DNA of 31,464 nt from IMG/VR virus record IMGVR_UViG_3300033142_001362, positions 1 to 31,464 of that record; one strand, written 5' to 3'. Source of the DNA: a virus. Under the pieces are notes generated by a model, which saw only the letters and a program-made list of their open reading frames with translations, did no database searches and was not told where the DNA came from. Below, in pieces: positions 8,501 to 15,992 of this stretch. Position 1 is the stretch's first letter, and every line of letters begins with the position of its first letter. The position numbers and the translations under genes were made by a program.

Positions 8501-8859
8501 CGAACACTGCGGGTAACAGCGCTACCATTTTGCTGAACTAGCATGGTTAATTTATCTAACGCACCTTCATGTGTCTCTGCGGGGAACGCATCAAAAGGCT
8601 GATAATCAACCTCCTGTGTCGCATCAATGATTCGACCCAGTGTCACAATCGCACCGGCAGCTAAAGGCGTATTTAAGACAACCGTACCACCAGCATTACT
8701 ACCCAGTCCTGTGATCGTCCATGACGATGGAACTTGCTCAGTACCATCGAGAGAAACATGCATGTCTTCTTTATTATCGACACGGAAGTTATAAGCGAAT
8801 GTATCCTGACCTAATGCGCCGTTATATTGAATAGCTGAATTGGTTGTTAAGACTGTCAT
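5512..8859 (-). CDS. Large tail fibre protein
   Basis: A 1115-aa fibre. Residues 1-~150 are the T7-type tail-attachment domain (DTFAYNFRVD, VVTLGRI, EVDYQPFDAFPAETHEGALDK). A module shared with the other fibre follows to about 340. A 21-residue tandem repeat (INEGAIQDNENAITGLDARVV) at about 368-409 is probably a coiled-coil or trimeric shaft. The middle is beta-rich shaft. The tip module from about 850 to 1010 is shared with the 300-aa neighbour, and the last ~100 residues are unique. ATG 8859 has a GGTGAGAG ribosome-binding site. It probably serves as the main receptor-binding fibre anchored to the tail tube. The unique C-terminal end is where host range would be expected to vary. Confidence 0.85.
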   Translation of the reverse strand: MTVLTTNSAIQYNGALGQDTFAYNFRVDNKEDMHVSLDGTEQVPSSWTITGLGSNAGGTVVLNTPLAAGAIVTLGRIIDATQEVDYQPFDAFPAETHEGALDKLTMLVQQNGSAVTRSVRFPFGDDSDPILPDAVTRQLKYFFFDENGDISLADGTVEEGDYVKTVAIRQDGSSGSPSMIGVDNLDLNNPKIFVQPTNVGTGLVQLVNAKIPNELLEVDTIRILGTFRADNECPKLVTDPGCVDPDYRNPTELLGGPYRNGDIYLTSYGELGDLSPPTFGDVNLLVDDETGVEQVVQVNVGDSLIYLEYLIHPNGHVVYEGWYLWVRSVQAGDAIDVAFNAVATEVIEPTSTNVDLALRDLDAQVFINEGAIQDNENAITGLDARVVINEGAIQDNENAITGLDARVVITEGLANGAVQRTGDQMSGALAIHFAALHNIPHINLTQADNANNLTYLLKLGSGASNPSVIEDDILLAFNKGAADTGVLVIGGWSTALCAIRIDNANKTLELAGKTVLTRPDTQLTIKSTNTSLSDILFQGSDDVTRARLRYNYSTEQFTLTMHDAAGATLNTFTLDQAGALHCNHVNVEFTPSAPSHVTRKDYVDDSNAGGTLPEIVDFNDEAYLVPKSFHQGIAATSTHSNGPATLAQGARYMLSVFRAAPANSVVGAVDLTQVIYGQDNNGETRMWFRPRQDATWFGWTEMASAGYANSLALTAINGSLSSQSFPSDDYDAVIKAGIYAGGVSSLNRPFDGTFNVQTYLVGADFCQLATQMGGDRIYYRAQTGAVWANPWKEIGTGGGAGVWQADTPPVDKGTFPIWFNTATGKTFTWYSDGDSSQWVQDVATSESIESPAKKNYIINPTFSINQRQFAGGATSAAYTFDRWTTNSNDISVSLPDVNGFITISGQDIDAKALIQRIEDFGFTGEVTLSWEGTAQASYYRASGGILPAYVSSPLTMTLLAGNNGGIKEEFYFGNGTLKNVKLEIGGVATPFEYPDIGTELAKCQRYFTTSYTEAYPIGGVVPNTYAYQTFWGSDASGGVASTPYFFPVTLRARPVITVWDLAGNEGKMTVANNTGTQTHNQAPNAIYLTQSHLLVRAYATPYFGNLFMFTADAEL
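7632..7786 (-). repeat. 63-bp tandem repeat inside the large fibre gene
   Basis: Units start at 7632, 7695 and 7758, exactly 63 bp (21 codons) apart. The first two are almost identical at DNA level and the third is partial and diverged. The in-frame length means slippage would shorten or lengthen the fibre shaft without breaking the gene. Confidence 0.9.
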
Positions 8860-8867
8860 TCTCTCAC

Positions 8868-11231
8868 CTATAACTTAATGGGTTGAAAAAGGTAACCACG
8901 ATCTTCATCTCTTTTTAATCTTGATTCGCGTTTATGTAATTTACCTATGTAATCAGGATCAGCAATCTGGCTGATTGTTTGATAAACATAACGATCAAAA
9001 ACTAATTTTGTATACCAAAGCTGCGACGGCATATTTTTTCTAACCTCATCTGTAAGCGTCGAACCAAAGCTTTGTAATATTTTCTCGAAGGCTTTTTCAT
9101 CCTGGTTGATTGCGGCTACAAACGCTTGCTGTGTATGCGCTAATAGCAACCGACCTAAAAGTGTTTCCATTGCTGCTGCTGATGGCCCAGCTAATGTAGC
9201 TACCATTGATCCACCAAAACGACTCTGATCCTTAAATATAAAGTCTGCAAAAATGCCAAGCCCACCTCCCTGCGCCGCTGCTCTCAACCATGCTGCACCT
9301 GTAGTCATATCCATTGTTTCTTTACCGGCCACAAGTTCTTTTATTTGCGCGGCCATCATACCCATCGTAGTTAAAGTAACAAAAGTTGAAGCTAGATATG
9401 CAGCGCCGCCTGCCTTACCGAATTGCTTTGCAAACTCAATCTGATACAACAGAATTGAAATACCGAACGATTTAAACTGCCCCCCTGACCTCATTCCCTC
9501 ACCGTAAATTGTTCCTGATTCTGATCCCTGTCTCATTATGGCCCTTACTTCTACGTCCGGCGCTGGGATTGCACGATTGGCTAACACATCCATCATGTTC
9601 CCAACCTTCATTTGTAGCTCCATTGGAAGTTCGCGCAGATCAATATATTTAGCACCGTTAACAACTTGTTTCTTTGATTTTGCTAAAGACTTCCAGTCCG
9701 CTTCATTAATGCCGGACTCCTTCAGCATTCTTAAATTACTAGCTGATAGATCCTTCCATGCTAAACCCTCGACGTTTGCCAAATGACCTAATGCTGATAA
9801 CTGAATTGAAGATCGGCCCACTTCAGTCATCTTGTTTAAACCAGATAGACGAATAAACCGATCAGGTACAGCGGCAAATTTACCCCATACGGTATTTGCA
9901 TCCACCTCACCGTAACGCGCTAACCCACTGGCAATATCAATTACATAATCCGCGTTAACCATGCTCTGTAACAAGAACTGCTTTTCAGCCTTGCCACCGC
10001 CAGCCATATGCTTTAAAAATATCATGGTGGTCTTAAATATAGGTAATCCATTAATAGCGGATGTTATTACTAGCGTACCCTGATCACCAATGGCTGAAAT
10101 AGCTGCGCCACCTAATTTAGAAACATTAATCGCACGTAACGTTTCAAAACCTTGTTGAATTTTATTATTAGTACCAGATAGCTCGCCGGTTAATTCCTTC
10201 ATTGTATTATCGGCACGACCAATCAAGCGTTGATTCTTATGGCCTGCTTTTTCTGACGCTTTCGAGCGAACGTAATTATATCCGGCCCCTGGATTCGGGC
10301 CGAACTGTCGCATCAAAGCGGTCTCTTGTGCGATCCCCATAACATGCGTAATCATGGATGAATAAATATTGTCCTCACCAAATTGTTTTTGATAATTCAA
10401 ATAACTTTCACCTGTCTTAAAACGAAGAAAACGCGTTCTATTCTGTACGCCTCTGGCCACACGAATGTCCTTATAGCCAGCCGCTTCCCAATCCATTTTA
10501 GATGCACCATTCGTTACAATGGCGTCATACATTGACTCAAGCGCTCCGCGCAATCGCGGGTCACCTGACGTAAATGATTCACCAGTTTCGCGGTTAATCA
10601 TATTATCAACGTCCAATACGCCCTCTTCCATTAAGCCATCAACCCATGATGACTTATCGACTCGACGAATTTTTAAAGCATTATGGTTTTGAGGCAAATT
10701 CCAGTGATCATTTTTTCTAATAGTGCCGCCCATTTTTGTGTGCAGCGCTACCAGTTTGTCGTTAGCTTTGATGAATGACTGTGCGAACGCTTTTGCTTCT
10801 GCATCACCAGTTGATTCACTGAATATTTCTTTAACAATATTCAGTCTCATGGTGTTATCAACCTGCCATGCATTTGATGTTCTAGGCATGAGACTTTCCA
10901 TCATGTCTGACATTTCAGAAAACGCAAAACGAGAATATTGATTTGCCATTGTTTCGACTGACTTAATGCCTGACGTACCCGTTTTATCGAATGCGAGCAA
11001 AGACATTAATCCATTTTGAGGGCCACTAGGATGTGTGTTAATCGCCTTCATTGCGCTATCAATTGCAAGTAACTGAATCTTGGCCTGCTTTACTTTGAAG
11101 TTACCTTCATCAATTGCAAGTTTCATCTGTTCTTGGAACTGTATTTCACTCAGGTTATCCTGCCCTTTTAGCATCAGAGTTAGTTCATCTTCAGTGAACC
11201 CGTTTTTAATTAGGCAATCTCTTGTACTCAT
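8868..11231 (-). CDS. Large internal virion protein (T7 gp16-position)
   Basis: A 787-aa protein in the position of T7 gp16, last of the internal proteins before the fibres. It is helical and charged, with a hydrophobic segment near residues 585-640 (SILLYQIEF, then AAYLASTFVTLTTMGMMAA) that could insert into the host membrane. No lytic transglycosylase Glu motif was found at the N-terminus, unlike T7 gp16. Its ATG overlaps the stop of the preceding gene (ATGA, 11228-11231). The likely role is ejection with the genome to extend the tail through the envelope. The assignment rests on order, size and composition, not on a specific motif. Confidence 0.65.
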   Translation of the reverse strand: MSTRDCLIKNGFTEDELTLMLKGQDNLSEIQFQEQMKLAIDEGNFKVKQAKIQLLAIDSAMKAINTHPSGPQNGLMSLLAFDKTGTSGIKSVETMANQYSRFAFSEMSDMMESLMPRTSNAWQVDNTMRLNIVKEIFSESTGDAEAKAFAQSFIKANDKLVALHTKMGGTIRKNDHWNLPQNHNALKIRRVDKSSWVDGLMEEGVLDVDNMINRETGESFTSGDPRLRGALESMYDAIVTNGASKMDWEAAGYKDIRVARGVQNRTRFLRFKTGESYLNYQKQFGEDNIYSSMITHVMGIAQETALMRQFGPNPGAGYNYVRSKASEKAGHKNQRLIGRADNTMKELTGELSGTNNKIQQGFETLRAINVSKLGGAAISAIGDQGTLVITSAINGLPIFKTTMIFLKHMAGGGKAEKQFLLQSMVNADYVIDIASGLARYGEVDANTVWGKFAAVPDRFIRLSGLNKMTEVGRSSIQLSALGHLANVEGLAWKDLSASNLRMLKESGINEADWKSLAKSKKQVVNGAKYIDLRELPMELQMKVGNMMDVLANRAIPAPDVEVRAIMRQGSESGTIYGEGMRSGGQFKSFGISILLYQIEFAKQFGKAGGAAYLASTFVTLTTMGMMAAQIKELVAGKETMDMTTGAAWLRAAAQGGGLGIFADFIFKDQSRFGGSMVATLAGPSAAAMETLLGRLLLAHTQQAFVAAINQDEKAFEKILQSFGSTLTDEVRKNMPSQLWYTKLVFDRYVYQTISQIADPDYIGKLHKRESRLKRDEDRGYLFQPIKL

Positions 11232-12586
11232 ATCGCTTGCCCCAGTAAACAGGTTTCAGCTTGCTTCAGTTTTGCTGTCCTCTTTTCTATCTGGCCAATT
11301 GCGTTTTGGACATCAGCCTTCCCCGCCCTCACAACATCATCAAGACCAAAATAATCTAACCCGATGTCACTATCATCAAGTTCGCGCATTGTGATTTCTT
11401 GCATCTCTAAATTATCTTTCATCATGGCTTCAAATTGTTTATCGAGTACCGAATCATCAATCACATAATCAATTTCTTCCTCTTTAACTGGTGAGGGGGT
11501 AGCGTCATTTACTCGCGATTCAGCTGCGGCTACGTTTTCAAAATGCTCTTCCGCCTTAACGTTTTTAGGTACGCTATTTAACTCGTTCTCATAATGCTTT
11601 AAATATGCCTCTGTTTCGGGGTCATCTGCTACAGTCTTTGCAGTTTTTCGAGTCAGAGACATCAGTGTTGCAACCTGACTAGCTGTGATTTTTTCACCTG
11701 TAGGCTTTTCATAAATAGCCTTAACATCGTCATAAGCTGTTTTTCCATACTGCTTAATAAATTCCTGTTTTTGTTTAGCTACTTTTTGCTCCGCCTCAAA
11801 CGTGCGCTTAAACTTAGTGCCTTTTGCGATACCCGCAACACCAGCCGTCATCACCCCCACTGATACAATATTAGTAAGCGCGTCACCCCATGTCATATCC
11901 ACGCCAATATCTTCGTGCCAATTAAAAACAATAGGTTGAATTGCTGCCTCGGTCGCCATGTTTGCGCTACCAACAATACCGCCAACCATTGCGGCGCGAC
12001 CTAAACGAGTCGCGGCTTGTGATAACTGATAAGCCGCTCGCCCCAACATAACGGCCTCCAATGGAATCGCGGCAAGACCAGCCGGTTCTAGTACATAGCC
12101 ATGCAATGAACCCGCAAATTCCCCCATAAAGCCAACGCCGGACTGACGATCAAATGTGCTTTGCGCAATCTCCCTTCGCCGCTTAACTGCGTCACGCATT
12201 TCTGCATCGACTTCTTTATTCGTTTTAAAATTAGTCCCGTGTTTTCTGTTTTCGTACTCAGCCATTGCGCTATAATCAGGCATTTTTATACCGCGATTAT
12301 CTGGTGTAACAAATGACATCCATTCATCATCGCTAATCAATCCACTTTTCCGCATCGACCGTAATTCTTCGTCACGATCCGCTGTATTAAAGTCACCACC
12401 TACATGGCCATAAAACGGTATATCAAAACCTCTAACAAATGATTCTGATATAGATAGACTTTGATCAATCGTTTGACCAATCCCCATCATATAGTTTTCC
12501 GAAAAACCAGTAGGCAGTTTTGGGCTGTCTGTGAGATTTGCATTCACATTTTCGTCAAATTGGCGCTGTTCTGTTTCATAACTCAC
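11228..12586 (-). CDS. Internal virion protein with membrane segment
   Basis: About 452 aa from GTG 12586. This start lies 11 bp inside the end of the upstream gene and opens SYETEQRQFDEN. A longer open frame extends to 12673 but would overlap the upstream gene by 98 bp, so it is less likely. The middle (about residues 150-260) alternates Ala/Gly-rich hydrophobic stretches (GRAAMVGGIVGSANMATEAA, VGVMTAGVAGIAKG) suggesting membrane or core-stack insertion. The C-terminal third is acidic and helical. Its place between two other ejection-type proteins supports an internal core function. No enzymatic motif recognised. Confidence 0.6.
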   Translation of the reverse strand: MSYETEQRQFDENVNANLTDSPKLPTGFSENYMMGIGQTIDQSLSISESFVRGFDIPFYGHVGGDFNTADRDEELRSMRKSGLISDDEWMSFVTPDNRGIKMPDYSAMAEYENRKHGTNFKTNKEVDAEMRDAVKRRREIAQSTFDRQSGVGFMGEFAGSLHGYVLEPAGLAAIPLEAVMLGRAAYQLSQAATRLGRAAMVGGIVGSANMATEAAIQPIVFNWHEDIGVDMTWGDALTNIVSVGVMTAGVAGIAKGTKFKRTFEAEQKVAKQKQEFIKQYGKTAYDDVKAIYEKPTGEKITASQVATLMSLTRKTAKTVADDPETEAYLKHYENELNSVPKNVKAEEHFENVAAAESRVNDATPSPVKEEEIDYVIDDSVLDKQFEAMMKDNLEMQEITMRELDDSDIGLDYFGLDDVVRAGKADVQNAIGQIEKRTAKLKQAETCLLGQAI

Positions 12587-14669
12587 TCTTAAACTCAAAC
12601 CAACTTTTAGTTCGCTTAGTCGGTGCATTGCGATTATAAATATATCTAAATGGAATTGATTTCCCTGCTTCAAACTTGCTTTTCATTAGATATTCGCCAG
12701 TTGCATCTGCAATTAAATATTCACCCCGTGTTAATGATGGTTTTAATTTTAAATCACCTTCACGTATGGCCTGTAAAACATCCTTTGACTCCATACCCAT
12801 TACGCCGCCCAACTGATCAATGTACTTATAATCCACGTTATTAATCCAATCTTCAAAACTATCCGCATCCAATTCATTATTCGGTAACAAAAAGTTTTTG
12901 CTGTCATACTCGACGACGTTACCAACCACTGTTTTTATAGCCTCCTTAACCCAGTCTTCATCAACATATTCTTCTTCTCGCACCCCATTATCATTAGCCA
13001 TCTTTGCGTAATAATCTTTGACCGCTTCGCGATATGATCGCAATTCTGTGTTTAACTTAAAAACATCGGCTAGTTGTGAATTTATTTCACTATCAGTATC
13101 TTCTGGAACCAGCTTTAAAGTTTTGTCTTCGCGTAACTTTTTCCCCGCGTCAATGTCATTAATAATCTCATTGTCGCCACGTTCAATAATATCTGCATAA
13201 ACATTTAAGTTGCCTGCATATTTCTTATCAATCTGTGTAAAAATTTTGTCCCGATCTGCTTTTCCCATCACCTGATCTAACACTTCAGTAATAAATTCTG
13301 TTTTCTTTTTTATTGTTGCGTTTTTAAATTGACCTGCGAACTGTTCAGCAACAGCATCACTTAGCGGTTGAGCGTTAACTTGGAAATTATTGCTCGCTTT
13401 TTTAGATTCTAAAACTGTGCGCGAAAAAAAATCATCATCTCCAGGCTTTGGTGCATCAGACATATTTCGATTCATCCATACACCTGTCGCGTCCTCTCGT
13501 ACCTGCTTACTAATGTTTCCGCTAATCGTATTTAACTCAGCACGCAATTTAATCGCTTCATTACCGGTTGCCGCGTCACCGATATAATCATTAATCAATC
13601 CTTCGTGTTGATCTTGTGGTAACAAAAACATTTCTGTAACAAAAGGCTCTAATTTTTCTGCACGTTTTACTTGTAGCGCAAGCCTATTCAACCCTAGCGC
13701 ATCTAGTTCAGCCACCATTGACTTAACGCTTCCTACTGGCTGTGGATGTCCATTCTCTAAAGCGAAGACCATGTCGTTGCCGCGTTGGGTTGCCTCTGCT
13801 GTGTATACCTTTTGGCCACTTTTAGATCGGGCCTGCATTGAACCCAGTTTTGAACGCAATCTGTTTTGCAAATTAATATTTTGATCTTCAGTTAATGCGC
13901 CGCCACTCCCCCTGTAATCATCCTGAGTTAGATCATCAAGCAATGCATTCATACCAGCGACGCTTTCCATCTGGATCATTTTTGCTCCGCGCCATAATTC
14001 AATACCCTGCTTATTTTCTTTTAGACGTTCAGCTATCTCAAACTCTGAGCCATCAAAATTTTTAGCCATGTAATCGGCTGTGATAATGTCGCCAGTTTTT
14101 ACCGCTTCAATTCGTTTGGCGTCAGACTGTGTGCGCACGGCTATACGCTGTTCTTTTGCGCCAGCCAGTCCCGCCTGCCTTACTGTATCCGCGTTATAAA
14201 CCGAACGTGATCGAATAAAATCTTTTCTATATAATGGGTTGGTTATGCCTTCTGATTTTGCCAGCATGTCACCATTCAATTTATTATTTAATAGTTGCGA
14301 GTAGACTTCATAGGCAGGAATGGATCGTCGTGGAACTTGAATTTCTTTTCCATCATCATCAGTGTCTGCCTCAGTCAGACGAACACTTTTATCGACACGG
14401 CCCTCCAGCTCATCAGCTGTATAGAATTGTTTAGCTCCATATTCTTCAGTCCACTGAGCCATATCTATCCGTGAACTGGCAACCGCATTATCAAATTCTG
14501 CTCTTTCTTTTCGTTCGACAAATTCCTCGGCGACGCTGGCAACATGCTGCGCCACATTAGTTTGCGCTTTAGCTAAACCGCTTTTTGCCGAAGCAATGCG
14601 ACCTAGTGCAGCTGAACTGGCGCGCCCCATTGTTTGAACTTGCTGTGATTGGAATGCAGGTATTTTCAC
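12576..14669 (-). CDS. Internal virion protein (T7 gp15-position)
   Basis: A 697-aa, largely alpha-helical, charged, soluble-looking protein with no signal peptide or transmembrane segment. It occupies the position of T7 gp15, just before the largest internal protein. The first ~60 residues are Ala/Ser/Gln-rich and helical (SAALGRIASAKSGLAKAQ). It starts at GTG 14669, immediately after the upstream stop (TAAGTG). A structural role in the ejectable core is inferred from order and size. No catalytic signature is visible. Confidence 0.65.
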   Translation of the reverse strand: MKIPAFQSQQVQTMGRASSAALGRIASAKSGLAKAQTNVAQHVASVAEEFVERKERAEFDNAVASSRIDMAQWTEEYGAKQFYTADELEGRVDKSVRLTEADTDDDGKEIQVPRRSIPAYEVYSQLLNNKLNGDMLAKSEGITNPLYRKDFIRSRSVYNADTVRQAGLAGAKEQRIAVRTQSDAKRIEAVKTGDIITADYMAKNFDGSEFEIAERLKENKQGIELWRGAKMIQMESVAGMNALLDDLTQDDYRGSGGALTEDQNINLQNRLRSKLGSMQARSKSGQKVYTAEATQRGNDMVFALENGHPQPVGSVKSMVAELDALGLNRLALQVKRAEKLEPFVTEMFLLPQDQHEGLINDYIGDAATGNEAIKLRAELNTISGNISKQVREDATGVWMNRNMSDAPKPGDDDFFSRTVLESKKASNNFQVNAQPLSDAVAEQFAGQFKNATIKKKTEFITEVLDQVMGKADRDKIFTQIDKKYAGNLNVYADIIERGDNEIINDIDAGKKLREDKTLKLVPEDTDSEINSQLADVFKLNTELRSYREAVKDYYAKMANDNGVREEEYVDEDWVKEAIKTVVGNVVEYDSKNFLLPNNELDADSFEDWINNVDYKYIDQLGGVMGMESKDVLQAIREGDLKLKPSLTRGEYLIADATGEYLMKSKFEAGKSIPFRYIYNRNAPTKRTKSWFEFKSEL

Positions 14670-15191
14670 TTATGCATCTCTTGACGTTGAGCCATAAATT
14701 TCGGAGACCCAGCCGCCGCCACTGTCCCACGTTGTTCCGCTATCAAAAAAACCACCTCTACCCATTGCCGACACACCCCCCAACAGACCAGTAATCAAAC
14801 CAGCTTGTTGTGAACGGCCTTGAATTTTTGTCGCTTGCGATTCTAAAATAGCGGCCTGTTTGTTAAGGCGAATACGCGAAGCGCCTGCTTCCTCCATCCA
14901 GTCCATTTCTCTTGACTGTTCTGTTTCCATGTACGCTAAATAATCAGCTGCTGAACCTGAAACTTCTGCACCACTTGCTGCGGTACGAGCCAAAGCTGAA
15001 CCACGAACCTGTGCATTTTTGTTTTCTTGGCGACGCTTCATTTCGTCTAATTCACGGCGTTCAAGCTGCTCATTTTCTTCAGCCATTAACCTTTGCTGTG
15101 CGGCTACCTTCTCAGTTTCTTTTCCTGATCGGTACTGTTGAACACCACCAAAAAGACTACTGGCTGCCGATAAAAACCATAAAGGGTTCAC
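14670..15191 (-). CDS. Internal virion protein (T7 gp14-like)
   Basis: A 173-aa protein. A hydrophobic Gly/Ser N-terminus (residues 3-16) leads into a highly charged coiled-coil (about 22-65, with ENEQLERRELDEMKRRQEN), followed by an Ala-rich region containing DYLAYMETEQ and a Gly-rich hydrophobic patch (GLITGLLGGVSAMGRGG). This architecture is typical of gp14-type proteins that are ejected and enter the outer membrane. The start is GTG 15191 just after the previous stop, with a G-rich ribosome-binding site. The C-terminus is Ser/Gly-rich and probably flexible. Confidence 0.65.
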   Translation of the reverse strand: MNPLWFLSAASSLFGGVQQYRSGKETEKVAAQQRLMAEENEQLERRELDEMKRRQENKNAQVRGSALARTAASGAEVSGSAADYLAYMETEQSREMDWMEEAGASRIRLNKQAAILESQATKIQGRSQQAGLITGLLGGVSAMGRGGFFDSGTTWDSGGGWVSEIYGSTSRDA

Positions 15192-15992
15192 TTAACCACC
15201 CCACATATCTGCATCACTCTGACGTCGCCGAGCATCATCTAATTCTAATTGCATGATCTTTTCGCCAAACGCTGTGTTTGCTCGCTGAATCTTGTCCGAC
15301 ATAGATGATTCAAAAGCCAGCTTGTCTTCATCTGAACCAAAACGGTACTTAGTGTATCCCTCAATGTCCGGCCTTAATGATTGTTGATAAGCGAGATAAG
15401 CTTCCTTCCCGCCACGTAAATTGCCTGAGTATGTTCGTAATTCGCTGGCCTGCTCTTCAGTAAAATAGCTTTCACCAGATGCTCCCTCAGTCTGGATAGA
15501 AAAAACGTCTGCCGTTTCGTCCATATCGGATCTTAACGTGCTTCTTTCAACATTAAGCCCACCTATACGCTCAAAATCCTGTTCAATATATTGATAGGCC
15601 TCACTGTTATAAAACTTATCTTCCTGAAGCTGGATTTCTTCCATTGATATATCACGACCACGCGCAACAGCTCCTTGTCTTTGTAGCCAGTCGCTGCCTT
15701 CAAAAGATCCGCCACTAGCCGCCATTCTCGCTCGCTCGCTGGCGAGGTTACGTGAGAACGTTTGACTTATCTGTTCGCGCTGTTCACGAATATCTCTAAA
15801 TTCAGTTGCACCAATATCGTATGACTGTGTTGTGGATTCCGTTAGAATTCGCGCTTCTTCACGGCGACGTTTTTTACTCTCGCTACGGCCAAATAATGAG
15901 CCGGCAATACCACCAACAACTGCCCCAACGGGGCCGAACATTGCACCGGCTGAAGCACCTGTCAAAAAACCTGATGTTTGCTCACTTGCCAT
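15192..15992 (-). CDS. Internal virion protein with glycine-zipper N-terminus
   Basis: A 266-aa protein. Residues 8-35 form a Gly/Ala hydrophobic segment of glycine-zipper type (TGASAGAMFGPVGAVVGGIAG), followed by a basic patch (KKRRREEAR) and then a long charged helical region up to the C-terminus. The same plan, a small-residue hydrophobic N-terminus plus coiled coil, is seen in the next gene, so both are probably ejected core or tail proteins. ATG 15992 overlaps the upstream TAA by one base. No domain name can be given with confidence. Confidence 0.6.
   Translation of the reverse strand: MASEQTSGFLTGASAGAMFGPVGAVVGGIAGSLFGRSESKKRRREEARILTESTTQSYDIGATEFRDIREQREQISQTFSRNLASERARMAASGGSFEGSDWLQRQGAVARGRDISMEEIQLQEDKFYNSEAYQYIEQDFERIGGLNVERSTLRSDMDETADVFSIQTEGASGESYFTEEQASELRTYSGNLRGGKEAYLAYQQSLRPDIEGYTKYRFGSDEDKLAFESSMSDKIQRANTAFGEKIMQLELDDARRRQSDADMWGG

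Noticed and set aside
4598-8859. Diversity-generating retroelement in the fibre locus
   Set aside because: No reverse transcriptase, no template/variable repeat pair and no AAY-rich codon cluster at the fibre C-termini were seen.
8868-14669. Lytic transglycosylase domain in the internal virion proteins
   Set aside because: No catalytic Glu motif or typical lysozyme-like sequence was seen in any of the three large proteins.
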